The translations under genes were made by a program, and so were the position numbers. This document shows positions 7,880 through 15,073 of a DNA stretch of 64,000 nt, in pieces. The notes beneath the pieces are model-generated. The model was not told the DNA's origin. It worked only from the letters and a program-made list of their open reading frames with translations, and made no database searches. How positions within the stretch are numbered: position 1 is the stretch's first letter; each line of letters starts with the position of its first letter. The DNA lies in the NCBI RefSeq assembly GCF_019431375.1, contig NZ_CP080267.1, positions 1,116,001 to 1,180,000 of the forward strand, written 5' to 3'. The DNA comes from Alcanivorax sp. Lineage in GTDB: Bacteria; Pseudomonadota; Gammaproteobacteria; Pseudomonadales; Alcanivoracaceae.

Positions 7880-8226
7880 CAGGCTTTCTCCTCCAGCTTG
7901 CCTTCCAGGGCGGCAATCCGCTCAGCCTGGGCATCCAGCTTTTCCTGCAAGGCAACCAGCAACGCCTCATCAACCTGTTGCTGCTCCTGTATTTGCTGAA
8001 ACCCCCAGCCCCGCTCGGGACGATAAAGCGTTGCCCAGATCCACAGGAAAGGCCACAGCACATGCAGAGTGAACAGGCTCACCCAACCGGCCACATGGAT
8101 GGCATCCTGGTGAGGGTGATTCCGTTTCTTCGCAATTTCATAGGGGATATCGTGGATAACGATGATGCCGTAAAACAGCACCAGCGCCACAAATATCAGT
8201 AACCCCAACGCCAGATAACTCAACAT
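7879..8226 (-). CDS. yiaW: DUF3302 inner-membrane protein (YiaW-like)
   Basis: A 115-residue protein. TM1 (about 4-24, LALGLLIFVALVLFYGIIV) is followed by the conserved basic loop HDIPYEIAKKRNHPHQDAIH, TM2 (about 45-63) with LFTLHVLWPFLWIWA, and a C-terminal coiled coil ending in EGKLEEKA. It matches E. coli YiaW, the partner of the HlyD-like YiaV. It is the first gene of the two-gene operon; GGAAGGG lies upstream of its ATG. It probably forms a membrane subunit with the fusion protein. Confidence 0.88.
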   Translation of the reverse strand: MLSYLALGLLIFVALVLFYGIIVIHDIPYEIAKKRNHPHQDAIHVAGWVSLFTLHVLWPFLWIWATLYRPERGWGFQQIQEQQQVDEALLVALQEKLDAQAERIAALEGKLEEKA

Positions 8227-8301
8227 TCAGCCCTTCCCCCTTGTCAGTCTCAGTGAGCTTCCGTCACCACCGGCAATCCATGCCAGGCATGTATCGGTCG
8301 G

Positions 8302-9144
8302 CTACAGGTCCCGTCCACAACCACTGTAGAGCGTCTCGTTGCTGGTGACCTTCACCTGATACTCGAAGGTCTCGCCACTCATCGTATCTTCGCAAGAGGT
8401 TTCGATGATTTCCACTTTCAGCTGGGCGGTTTCAGTGTTGGCCTGGTAGATGGTTTCAGAGCCTTCGGTCTGAGCCCCCGGATCCGGAGTGGTTACCGTG
8501 GTTTCGCCGTAATCGCCCACAAACACCAGCTTTTCTTCCGGGTAAATGGCCAAGTGCCAACCGGGCTCGTTACCCACAGCCCAGAAGGTGGCGCCAGCTT
8601 CTTTCGCTCCGGCCATACCTGTTTTCGGCTGTGCATCCTCAGGCTGTCCGGAGGAGATCCGCTGCAACATGACGGTGATGTCTTCACCGCTGGCCCGCTC
8701 GCCGAGCTCGACGGTATGACGTTCGGTGGTGAGCCACAGCAACTGCCCGTCCGCACCACGGATTTCCGCGCGTACCGCATAGGCCATGGGGTGATCATGG
8801 ACGACAGCGTCCTTGGCATAACGCAGGGTAAAGGGCACCGGCACCTGACCCGGGTCATCAATATGCTGCTCGGCAATCACTGTAGACGGCGCGTCCGCCA
8901 GCGACACATCCTCCAGGCTTACCGTGAGCGTTGCCCCTGCGGGCATGGCCATGCGTTCGCGGTACATGACTTTACCGCTGAGGATCTGCTGCTCGGCTTT
9001 TTCGCTCTGCTGCTCAACCGTAGGTTGTTCACTATCAGATTCCGGTTTGCCCTGATCACAGCCTGCCAGCGCAAGCAGGGCAACAATGCCGGCGGAGCCG
9101 AGCAACACGGGAACAGAACGGAGGGTAAATATTGAAGGTCGCAT
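8302..9144 (-). CDS. Envelope lipoprotein, YbaY-like plus COG3650-like domains (copy 1, intact)
   Basis: A 280-residue lipoprotein: signal peptide with lipobox LALAGC (Cys near residue 28), then an acidic linker. A YbaY-type domain follows (about 55-160; GKVMYRERMAMPAGATLTV, with the beta-sandwich sequence of COG3126). A C-terminal domain opens with FWAVGNEPGWHLAIYPEEK and ends with a Cys pair (SCEDTM ... YSGCGRDL) typical of COG3650-like lipoproteins. The start was taken at ATG 9144, seven bases after AAGGA, rather than the ATG one codon-pair earlier, which overlaps the RBS. Function is unknown. This copy keeps its natural C-terminus; compare the chimeric copy at 10.3-11.4 kb. Confidence 0.85.
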   Translation of the reverse strand: MRPSIFTLRSVPVLLGSAGIVALLALAGCDQGKPESDSEQPTVEQQSEKAEQQILSGKVMYRERMAMPAGATLTVSLEDVSLADAPSTVIAEQHIDDPGQVPVPFTLRYAKDAVVHDHPMAYAVRAEIRGADGQLLWLTTERHTVELGERASGEDITVMLQRISSGQPEDAQPKTGMAGAKEAGATFWAVGNEPGWHLAIYPEEKLVFVGDYGETTVTTPDPGAQTEGSETIYQANTETAQLKVEIIETSCEDTMSGETFEYQVKVTSNETLYSGCGRDL

Positions 9145-9231
9145 GATCATTCCTTTTGGTCGTCAGGACGATAGGATTCGCTGAACGCTCGGCGGTTCCC
9201 TGCCGAGCTCTACTAATAAAGCACCGCCCAT

Positions 9232-9260
9232 AAAAAAGCAGCCCAATGGGCTGCTTTTTT
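9232..9260 (-). terminator. Terminator of ohr (copy 1)
   Basis: Hairpin AGCAGCCC aat GGGCTGCT flanked by six A and six T, so it is bidirectional. It lies between ohr and the downstream lipoprotein gene, about 22 bp after the ohr stop. Confidence 0.9.
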
Positions 9261-9281
9261 ACCTTTCTTCAAGGTTCAACC

Positions 9282-9710
9282 TTAAACGGTAACGACCAAC
9301 TCCACATCAATATTGCCGCGGGTGGCATTGGAGTATGGGCACACCTGATGGGCTTTCTCTACCAGGGTCTGTGCCTGTTCCTGATCCAGCCCGGGGAGAT
9401 TCACATTCAGGGTCGCCTGAATGCCGAATCCGCCACCCAGGGGGCCGATACCCACCTGACCGGTAATGGCGGTTTCCTCCGGCAGGGTAACCTTGGCTTT
9501 ACCGGCCACCAGCTTCAGGGCGCCCAGGAAACAGGCCGAGTAACCGGCGGCGAACAGCTGTTCCGGGTTGGTGCCCTCGCCGCCCGGCCCACCCAGGGCC
9601 TTCGGGGTGCTGAGCTTCACTGACAACTGGCCGTCATCGCTGGCAGCACGACCATCACGACCGCCGGTGGCTGTGGCAGTGGCTTCATACAATACTTTTT
9701 CCAGACTCAT
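9282..9710 (-). CDS. ohr: Organic hydroperoxide resistance peroxidase Ohr (copy 1, intact)
   Basis: A 142-residue OsmC/Ohr-fold thiol peroxidase that reduces organic and fatty-acid hydroperoxides using two cysteines: Cys60 in YSACFLGAL and Cys124 in VCPYSNATRGN. It is full length with both catalytic residues. RBS AGGAG is five to six bases before ATG. An OhrR-type operator lies about 30 bp upstream. It is paired with ohrR on the same strand but transcribed from its own promoter; ohrR sits upstream. A lipid-consuming bacterium would be expected to need it. Confidence 0.96.
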   Translation of the reverse strand: MSLEKVLYEATATATGGRDGRAASDDGQLSVKLSTPKALGGPGGEGTNPEQLFAAGYSACFLGALKLVAGKAKVTLPEETAITGQVGIGPLGGGFGIQATLNVNLPGLDQEQAQTLVEKAHQVCPYSNATRGNIDVELVVTV

Positions 9711-9741
9711 GGTGTTCTCCTTGGTGTCATTTCATGTTCAC

Positions 9742-9765
9742 GATTTAATCGCACACTATTTAAAT
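9742..9765 (-). promoter_or_regulatory. Probable OhrR operator of ohr (copy 1)
   Basis: An imperfect AT-rich inverted repeat, GATTTAATCG cac-a CTATTTAAAT. Its right half CTATTTAA is shared with the perfect palindrome upstream of ohrR. It lies in the ohr promoter region, about 32 bp from the start codon. Confidence 0.65.
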
Positions 9766-9837
9766 AAACCAAAACGCACGATCTTGCTTGCCGATCTGGA
9801 ACCCGCAGGGATCCAGGTCGATGTTTCCCATTTGGTC

Positions 9838-10293
9838 TCAGTCCGCCGTTGCCAGTCGTGCACGCAATCCATGCAGCTCGTCGCGCAGCTGCACCAACTC
9901 TTCAGGACTGCATTGGCTGGCGCACAGTACCGCTTCCGGCACTTTCTCCGCCTGTTGGCGCAACGCCCTGCCTGACTCGGTAAGGGTCACTTCCACATGG
10001 CGCTCGTCCGGACGGCTGCGCTGGCGCAGCACCAGACCCATGCCTTCCAGGCGCTTGAGCAGGGGCGTCAGGGTGGCGGAATCCAGAAACAGGCGCTCGC
10101 CGATTTCCGACACGGAAAGCCGATCCTGCTCCCACAGCACCATCATCACCAGATACTGGGGATAGGTGAGCCCCAGCTCTTTCAACAGCTTGCGGTACAC
10201 CTTGCTCATGGCAAGCTGCGCGGAATACAGGGCGAAACAGACCTGCAGGTCCAGCTTCAGCCAGGAGGCATCGGTGGTGGCGTCATCATTCAT
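9838..10293 (-). CDS. ohrR: Organic-peroxide-sensing MarR-family repressor OhrR (copy 1)
   Basis: A 151-residue MarR-type winged-helix dimer. The peroxidatic sensor cysteine is Cys19 in LDLQVCFALYSA, the conserved OhrR position. The HTH and wing run from TYPQYLVMMVLWE through DSATLTPLLKRLEGMGLV to RSRPDERHVEVTLT. Two further Cys (CASQC, near 125-129) could provide the resolving partner of a two-Cys OhrR. It represses ohr until oxidised by an organic hydroperoxide. A perfect palindrome just upstream implies autorepression. Confidence 0.95.
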   Translation of the reverse strand: MNDDATTDASWLKLDLQVCFALYSAQLAMSKVYRKLLKELGLTYPQYLVMMVLWEQDRLSVSEIGERLFLDSATLTPLLKRLEGMGLVLRQRSRPDERHVEVTLTESGRALRQQAEKVPEAVLCASQCSPEELVQLRDELHGLRARLATAD

Positions 10294-10300
10294 GCGCCCA

Positions 10301-10324
10301 TATTAAATAGCGCACTATTTAATA
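10301..10324 (-). promoter_or_regulatory. Perfect palindromic OhrR operator of ohrR (copy 1)
   Basis: TATTAAATAG cgca CTATTTAATA: a perfect 10-bp inverted repeat with a four-base spacer, 8 bp upstream of the ohrR start. The chimeric lipoprotein reading frame from copy 2 ends inside it. Confidence 0.8.
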
Positions 10325-11371
10325 GCAAGCCCGGCAACCAAAATACTCCGACGGCGCCACAAAAAAGCCCCGGAAATCCGGGGCTTCATTCTGCGTAAAC
10401 CGGCGGCCAATCAGCCAAATGCCGGAATCCCGGTCTGGGCACGGCCCAGAATCAGGGCGTGGACATCGTGGGTGCCCTCGTAGGTATTTCATTGTGGGTC
10501 TGTGCCTGTTCCTGATCCAGCCTGGGAAAAGATTCACATTCAGGGTCGCCTTGTAGAGCGTCTCGTTGCTGGTGACCTTCACCTGATACTCGAAGGTCTC
10601 GCCACTCATCGTATCTTCGCAAGAGGTTTCGATGATTTCCACTTTCAGCTGGGCGGTTTCAGTGTTGGCCTGGTAGATGGTTTCAGAGCCTTCGGTCTGA
10701 GCCCCCGGATCCGGAGTGGTTACCGTGGTTTCGCCGTAATCGCCCACAAACACCAGCTTTTCTTCCGGGTAAATGGCCAAGTGCCAACCGGGCTCGTTAC
10801 CCACAGCCCAGAAGGTGGCGCCAGCTTCTTTCGCTCCGGCCATACCTGTTTTCGGCTGTGCATCCTCAGGCTGTCCGGAGGAGATCCGCTGCAACATGAC
10901 GGTGATGTCTTCACCGCTGGCCCGCTCGCCGAGCTCGACGGTATGACGTTCGGTGGTGAGCCACAGCAACTGCCCGTCCGCACCACGGATTTCCGCGCGT
11001 ACCGCATAGGCCATGGGGTGATCATGGACGACAGCGTCCTTGGCATAACGCAGGGTAAAGGGCACCGGCACCTGACCCGGGTCATCAATATGCTGCTCGG
11101 CAATCACTGTAGACGGCGCGTCCGCCAGCGACACATCCTCCAGGCTTACCGTGAGCGTTGCCCCTGCGGGCATGGCCATGCGTTCGCGGTACATGACTTT
11201 ACCGCTGAGGATCTGCTGCTCGGCTTTTTCGCTCTGCTGCTCAACCGTAGGTTGTTCACTATCAGATTCCGGTTTGCCCTGATCACAGCCTGCCAGCGCA
11301 AGCAGGGCAACAATGCCGGCGGAGCCGAGCAACACGGGAACAGAACGGAGGGTAAATATTGAAGGTCGCAT
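10319..11371 (-). CDS. Chimeric lipoprotein (copy 2) with aberrant C-terminus
   Basis: Residues 1 to about 273 repeat the copy-1 lipoprotein (lipobox LALAGC, YbaY-like domain, FWAVGNEPGWH domain). At the joint the natural end YSGCGRDL is replaced by a translated linker (KATLNVNLFPG, from ohr) and then by out-of-frame gcdH and intergenic sequence, adding about 75 residues and stopping at 10319. The terminal Cys that pairs with SCED is lost. The start is at ATG 11371, as in copy 1. It is probably non-functional or misfolding-prone at the C-terminus. Confidence 0.75.
   Translation of the reverse strand: MRPSIFTLRSVPVLLGSAGIVALLALAGCDQGKPESDSEQPTVEQQSEKAEQQILSGKVMYRERMAMPAGATLTVSLEDVSLADAPSTVIAEQHIDDPGQVPVPFTLRYAKDAVVHDHPMAYAVRAEIRGADGQLLWLTTERHTVELGERASGEDITVMLQRISSGQPEDAQPKTGMAGAKEAGATFWAVGNEPGWHLAIYPEEKLVFVGDYGETTVTTPDPGAQTEGSETIYQANTETAQLKVEIIETSCEDTMSGETFEYQVKVTSNETLYKATLNVNLFPGWIRNRHRPTMKYLRGHPRCPRPDSGPCPDRDSGIWLIGRRFTQNEAPDFRGFFVAPSEYFGCRACY
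10361..10385 (-). terminator. Stranded copy of the gcdH terminator (copy 1)
   Basis: Hairpin AGCCCCGG aaat CCGGGGCT followed, on the minus strand, by six T. In copy 2 this hairpin terminates gcdH. Here the gene in front of it is only a gcdH fragment, so it would instead stop read-through from copy 2. Confidence 0.85.
10490..10551. other. Duplication junction: displaced ohr fragment
   Basis: A 62-bp linker between the two repeat copies. From 10496 it matches the middle of ohr (9365-9418) except around CCTGGGAAAAGATTC, where ohr has CCCGGGGAGATTC. It therefore joins three otherwise separate sequences: the gcdH 3' end, an ohr interior fragment, and the lipoprotein 3' end. Confidence 0.9.
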
Positions 11372-11458
11372 GATCATTCCTTTTGGTCGTCAGGACGATA
11401 GGATTCGCTGAACGCTCGGCGGTTCCCTGCCGAGCTCTACTAATAAAGCACCGCCCAT

Positions 11459-11487
11459 AAAAAAGCAGCCCAATGGGCTGCTTTTTT
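11459..11487 (-). terminator. Terminator copy 2 of the ohr hairpin
   Basis: The same AGCAGCCC aat GGGCTGCT hairpin with flanking A and T runs as at 9232-9260. Confidence 0.88.
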
Positions 11488-11508
11488 ACCTTTCTTCAAG
11501 GTTCAACC

Positions 11509-11936
11509 TTAAACGGTAACGACCAACTCCACATCAATATTGCCGCGGGTGGCATTGGAGTATGGGCACACCTGATGGGCTTTCTCTACCAGGGTCTGTG
11601 CCTGTTCCTGATCCAGCCCGGGAGATTCACATTCAGGGTCGCCTGAATGCCGAATCCGCCACCCAGGGGGCCGATACCCACCTGACCGGTAATGGCGGTT
11701 TCCTCCGGCAGGGTAACCTTGGCTTTACCGGCCACCAGCTTCAGGGCGCCCAGGAAACAGGCCGAGTAACCGGCGGCGAACAGCTGTTCCGGGTTGGTGC
11801 CCTCGCCGCCCGGCCCACCCAGGGCCTTCGGGGTGCTGAGCTTCACTGACAACTGGCCGTCATCGCTGGCAGCACGACCATCACGACCGCCGGTGGCTGT
11901 GGCAGTGGCTTCATACAATACTTTTTCCAGACTCAT
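11509..11936 (-). pseudogene. ohr: ohr copy 2, frameshifted
   Basis: Identical to ohr copy 1 except that a run of four G is reduced to three (plus-strand 11620-11622). The frame breaks after NVNLPG (about residue 107), then reads WIRNRHRPW and stops at 11586. Cys60 is kept, but the segment with Cys124 (VCPYSNATRGN) is lost, so the product cannot complete the peroxidase cycle. Promoter, operator and RBS are intact. A sequencing or assembly error is a real alternative. Confidence 0.88.
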
Positions 11937-11967
11937 GGTGTTCTCCTTGGTGTCATTTCATGTTCAC

Positions 11968-11991
11968 GATTTAATCGCACACTATTTAAAT
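11968..11991 (-). promoter_or_regulatory. Probable OhrR operator of ohr copy 2
   Basis: Duplicate of the imperfect GATTTAATCG/CTATTTAAAT site upstream of ohr copy 1. Confidence 0.6.
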
Positions 11992-12063
11992 AAACCAAAA
12001 CGCACGATCTTGCTTGCCGATCTGGAACCCGCAGGGATCCAGGTCGATGTTTCCCATTTGGTC

Positions 12064-12519
12064 TCAGTCCGCCGTTGCCAGTCGTGCACGCAATCCATGC
12101 AGCTCGTCGCGCAGCTGCACCAACTCTTCAGGACTGCATTGGCTGGCGCACAGTACCGCTTCCGGCACTTTCTCCGCCTGTTGGCGCAACGCCCTGCCTG
12201 ACTCGGTAAGGGTCACTTCCACATGGCGCTCGTCCGGACGGCTGCGCTGGCGCAGCACCAGACCCATGCCTTCCAGGCGCTTGAGCAGGGGCGTCAGGGT
12301 GGCGGAATCCAGAAACAGGCGCTCGCCGATTTCCGACACGGAAAGCCGATCCTGCTCCCACAGCACCATCATCACCAGATACTGGGGATAGGTGAGCCCC
12401 AGCTCTTTCAACAGCTTGCGGTACACCTTGCTCATGGCAAGCTGCGCGGAATACAGGGCGAAACAGACCTGCAGGTCCAGCTTCAGCCAGGAGGCATCGG
12501 TGGTGGCGTCATCATTCAT
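12064..12519 (-). CDS. ohrR: OhrR repressor, copy 2 (intact)
   Basis: A 151-residue product that appears identical to ohrR copy 1, including Cys19 and the winged helix. With two ohrR genes but only one functional ohr, repressor dosage is doubled relative to the target. It lies just downstream of gcdH and its terminator. Confidence 0.94.
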   Translation of the reverse strand: MNDDATTDASWLKLDLQVCFALYSAQLAMSKVYRKLLKELGLTYPQYLVMMVLWEQDRLSVSEIGERLFLDSATLTPLLKRLEGMGLVLRQRSRPDERHVEVTLTESGRALRQQAEKVPEAVLCASQCSPEELVQLRDELHGLRARLATAD

Positions 12520-12526
12520 GCGCCCA

Positions 12527-12550
12527 TATTAAATAGCGCACTATTTAATA
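12527..12550 (-). promoter_or_regulatory. Perfect palindromic OhrR operator, copy 2
   Basis: Duplicate of TATTAAATAG cgca CTATTTAATA, 8 bp upstream of ohrR copy 2. Confidence 0.8.
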
Positions 12551-12586
12551 GCAAGCCCGGCAACCAAAATACTCCGACGGCGCCAC

Positions 12587-12611
12587 AAAAAAGCCCCGGA
12601 AATCCGGGGCT
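12587..12611 (-). terminator. Terminator of gcdH
   Basis: AGCCCCGG aaat CCGGGGCT followed on the minus strand by six T, about 25 bp beyond the gcdH stop codon. Confidence 0.92.
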
Positions 12612-12636
12612 TCATTCTGCGTAAACCGGCGGCCAA

Positions 12637-13803
12637 TCAGCCAAATGCCGGAATCCCGGTCTGGGCACGGCCCAGAATCAGGGCGTGGACATCGTGGGTG
12701 CCCTCGTAGGTATTTACCGCTTCCAGGTTCATCACATGGCGGATCACATGGTATTCATCGCTGATACCGTTGCCGCCGTGCATGTCACGGGCCTGGCGGG
12801 CGATGTCGATAGCCTTGCCGCAGTTGTTACGCTTCATCAGCGACACCATTTCCGGCGCCCAGTTGCCGGCATCCATCAACCGCCCCAGCTGTAGCGCGCC
12901 CTGCAGGCCCAGGGTAATTTCGGTCTGCATGTCCGCCAGCTTTTTCTGGATCAGCTGGGTCGCCGCCAGGGGCCGGCCGAACTGCTTGCGGTCGAGAGTG
13001 TACTGGCGCGCCGCCTGCCAGCAGAATTCCGCCGCGCCCATGGCACCCCAGCTGATCCCGTAGCGGGCCTTGTTCAAGCAGCTGAACGGGCCTTTCAGGC
13101 CTTCCACATCCAGACGGTTTTCTTCCGGCACGAAGCAATCATCCAGCATGATCTGCCCGGTGATGGAGGCGCGCAGGGAGAACTTGCCATCAATCTTCGG
13201 GGTAGTGAAACCGTCAAAACTGCGCTCAACCACAAAGCCGGTAATCTTGCCGTCCAGGTTCGCCCATACCACTGCCACATCGGCAATGGGGGAATTGGTG
13301 ATCCAGGTCTTGGCGCCGTTAAGACGATAACCCCCGTCCACCTTTTTGGCACGGGTGCTCATGGAGCCAGGGTCGGAACCGTGATCCGGCTCGGTGAGGC
13401 CGAAGCAGCCGACCCACTCGCCGGTGGCCAGTTTCGGCAGGTATTTCTGGCGCACCGCTTCACTGCCAAAGGCATAGATCGGAAACATCACCAGCGACGA
13501 CTGCACGCTCATGGCCGAGCGATAACCGGAATCCACCCGCTCCACTTCCCGGGCCACCAGGCCGTAGCTCACGTGGTTCACACCGGCGCCGCCGTATTGC
13601 TCGGGAATGGTGGGGCCGAGAAAACCCAGTTCGCCCATTTCGGTCATGATTTCCCGGTGAAAAATCTCGTGCCGGTTGGCTTCCAGCACCCGGGTCATCA
13701 GTTTGCTCTGACAGTAATCATGGGCCGCATCACGGATCATGCGCTCGTCTTCGGTAAGCTGAGTTTCCAGCAATAACGGGTCTTTCCAGTCGAATCTCTG
13801 CAT
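12637..13803 (-). CDS. gcdH: Glutaryl-CoA dehydrogenase
   Basis: A 388-residue FAD-dependent acyl-CoA dehydrogenase that oxidises and decarboxylates glutaryl-CoA to crotonyl-CoA (lysine/tryptophan and odd dicarboxylate catabolism). Diagnostic features: MSVQSSLVMFPIYAFGS, the flavin motif CFGLTEPDHGSDPGSM, DRKQFGRPLAATQLIQ, and the active-site base in NTYEGTHDVHALILG (Glu near 367). The start at ATG 13803 (MQRFDWKDP) was preferred over a TTG four codons upstream. The adjacent upstream gene on the same strand is a thiolase, consistent with CoA-ester degradation. The terminal about 80 bp are duplicated at 10.4 kb. Confidence 0.95.
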   Translation of the reverse strand: MQRFDWKDPLLLETQLTEDERMIRDAAHDYCQSKLMTRVLEANRHEIFHREIMTEMGELGFLGPTIPEQYGGAGVNHVSYGLVAREVERVDSGYRSAMSVQSSLVMFPIYAFGSEAVRQKYLPKLATGEWVGCFGLTEPDHGSDPGSMSTRAKKVDGGYRLNGAKTWITNSPIADVAVVWANLDGKITGFVVERSFDGFTTPKIDGKFSLRASITGQIMLDDCFVPEENRLDVEGLKGPFSCLNKARYGISWGAMGAAEFCWQAARQYTLDRKQFGRPLAATQLIQKKLADMQTEITLGLQGALQLGRLMDAGNWAPEMVSLMKRNNCGKAIDIARQARDMHGGNGISDEYHVIRHVMNLEAVNTYEGTHDVHALILGRAQTGIPAFG

Positions 13804-13826
13804 GTCTTTTCCCAAATTCTTTCGCT

Positions 13827-13854
13827 GTTAACTATTCACTATTAACTGTTCACT
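13827..13854. repeat. Heptad half-element (c)
   Basis: Four tandem 7-bp units, GTTAACT ATTCACT ATTAACT GTTCACT, between gcdH and the thiolase gene. They resemble the right end of the element at 5.2 kb. No matching inverted arm was found here. Confidence 0.7.
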
Positions 13855-15052
13855 GCTTCTCAATCACCATGGCCACCCCCTGGCCGATACCGATACACAG
13901 GCTCACCAGCGCATAGCGACCACCCGTGGCTTCCAGCTGGCGCATGGCGGTAAGGGCCAGACGGGCGCCGGACGCCCCCAACGGATGCCCCACGGCAATA
14001 GCGCCGCCGTTGGGATTCAGCCGCACATCATCCCCGGCCAGACCAAGCTGCTTGCAGCAGCCTAGAACCTGGGCGGCGAACGCCTCGTTAATCTCGATCA
14101 CATCCATCTGGTCCAGAGTCAGGCCGGACCGGGCCAGCGCCTTGCGGCAGGCCTCCACCGGCCCCAGGCCCATGACCCGGGGCGCCACACCGGCCACGGC
14201 GCCGGCAAGAATGCGCGCACGGGGGGCAATACCCGCCACCTCACCGGCAGCACGGGAACCGATAATCAGAGCCGCCGCACCGTCATTCACGCCCGATGCA
14301 TTCCCTGCGGTAATGATGCCACCCTCAACGATAGCAGGCAGTTTTGCCAGTTTTTCAGCGGTGGTGCCGGCGCGGGGATGCTCATCGTCTGCCACGATCA
14401 GCGGGTCTTTCTTGCGACCCTGTGGAACGGTGACCGGCAGGATTTCTTCCCGGTAGAAACCGCGTTCCCGCGCCGCCTCGTATCGCTGCTGAGAGCGGGC
14501 CGCAAAGGCATCCGCCTCCTCCCGGCCGATGCCCAGATCATCCGCCACGTTCTGGGCGGTTTCCGGCATGGTATCGGCGCCGAACTGGCTGAGGATAGTC
14601 GGGTTGGGGAAGCGGGCACCGATGGTGCTGTCGAAAATAGTCATGTCGCGGCTGAAGGCTTTCTCCGCCTTGGCCATCACGAACGGCGCCCGGCTCATGG
14701 ACTCGGTACCGCCGGACACAATCAGCTCGCCCTCACCCACCGTCACCATGCGCGCCGCATCCAGCGTCGCCGCCAGGCCACTACCACACAGGCGGTTAAC
14801 GGTAATACCCGCCACGGATTCCGGCAGCCCCGCCAGCAAGCCGGCGTGGCGCGCCACATTGCGGGCATCCTCACCGGCCTGGTTGGTATTACCGATCACC
14901 ACGTCTTCATAGCGGGACGGCTCGAACCCGTTACGCTGCACCAGCTCACGGATCACCCCGGCCAGCAGATCATCCGGTCGCACCGGTGCCAGGGCGCCAC
15001 CATGGCGACCAAAGGGGGTTCGCAGGCCATCGTAGATATAGGCATCCAGCAT
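13850..15052 (-). CDS. Thiolase (acetyl-CoA acyltransferase, 3-oxoadipyl-CoA thiolase-like)
   Basis: A 400-residue thiolase that cleaves 3-oxoacyl-CoA with CoA. Catalytic residues: Cys89 in NRLCGSGLAA, His356 in GHPLGASGAR and Cys386 in SLCIGIGQG. The N-terminus YIYDGLRTPFGRHGG and the loop VGEGELIVSGGTESMSRAPFV resemble PcaF/PaaJ-type beta-ketoadipyl-CoA thiolases, but substrate cannot be settled by reading. The start at ATG 15052, six bases after GGAGA, was preferred to the GTG two codons earlier. It probably shares a transcript with gcdH downstream. Confidence 0.9.
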   Translation of the reverse strand: MLDAYIYDGLRTPFGRHGGALAPVRPDDLLAGVIRELVQRNGFEPSRYEDVVIGNTNQAGEDARNVARHAGLLAGLPESVAGITVNRLCGSGLAATLDAARMVTVGEGELIVSGGTESMSRAPFVMAKAEKAFSRDMTIFDSTIGARFPNPTILSQFGADTMPETAQNVADDLGIGREEADAFAARSQQRYEAARERGFYREEILPVTVPQGRKKDPLIVADDEHPRAGTTAEKLAKLPAIVEGGIITAGNASGVNDGAAALIIGSRAAGEVAGIAPRARILAGAVAGVAPRVMGLGPVEACRKALARSGLTLDQMDVIEINEAFAAQVLGCCKQLGLAGDDVRLNPNGGAIAVGHPLGASGARLALTAMRQLEATGGRYALVSLCIGIGQGVAMVIEKQ

Positions 15053-15073
15053 TTGCACTCTCCCGATCTAGGG

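Larger units (their letters stand above)
8325..10489. repeat. Tandem duplication, copy 1 (2165 bp)
   Basis: In the stretches I compared by eye this block is identical to 10552-12715 apart from one base. It contains most of the lipoprotein gene, ohr, ohrR, both operators, two terminators and the last about 80 bp of gcdH. At its right edge the gcdH sequence stops abruptly after TAGGTATTT (10489). The left breakpoint lies inside the last codons of the lipoprotein gene. Confidence 0.95.
10552..12715. repeat. Tandem duplication, copy 2 (2164 bp)
   Basis: It matches copy 1 at an offset of 2227 bp to the left of a 1-bp deletion at 11620-11622 and 2226 bp to its right. No substitutions were noticed in the stretches compared. 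At its right end it runs on into the intact gcdH gene, so this edge is the ancestral arrangement, while the left edge is the new joint. Confidence 0.95.
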
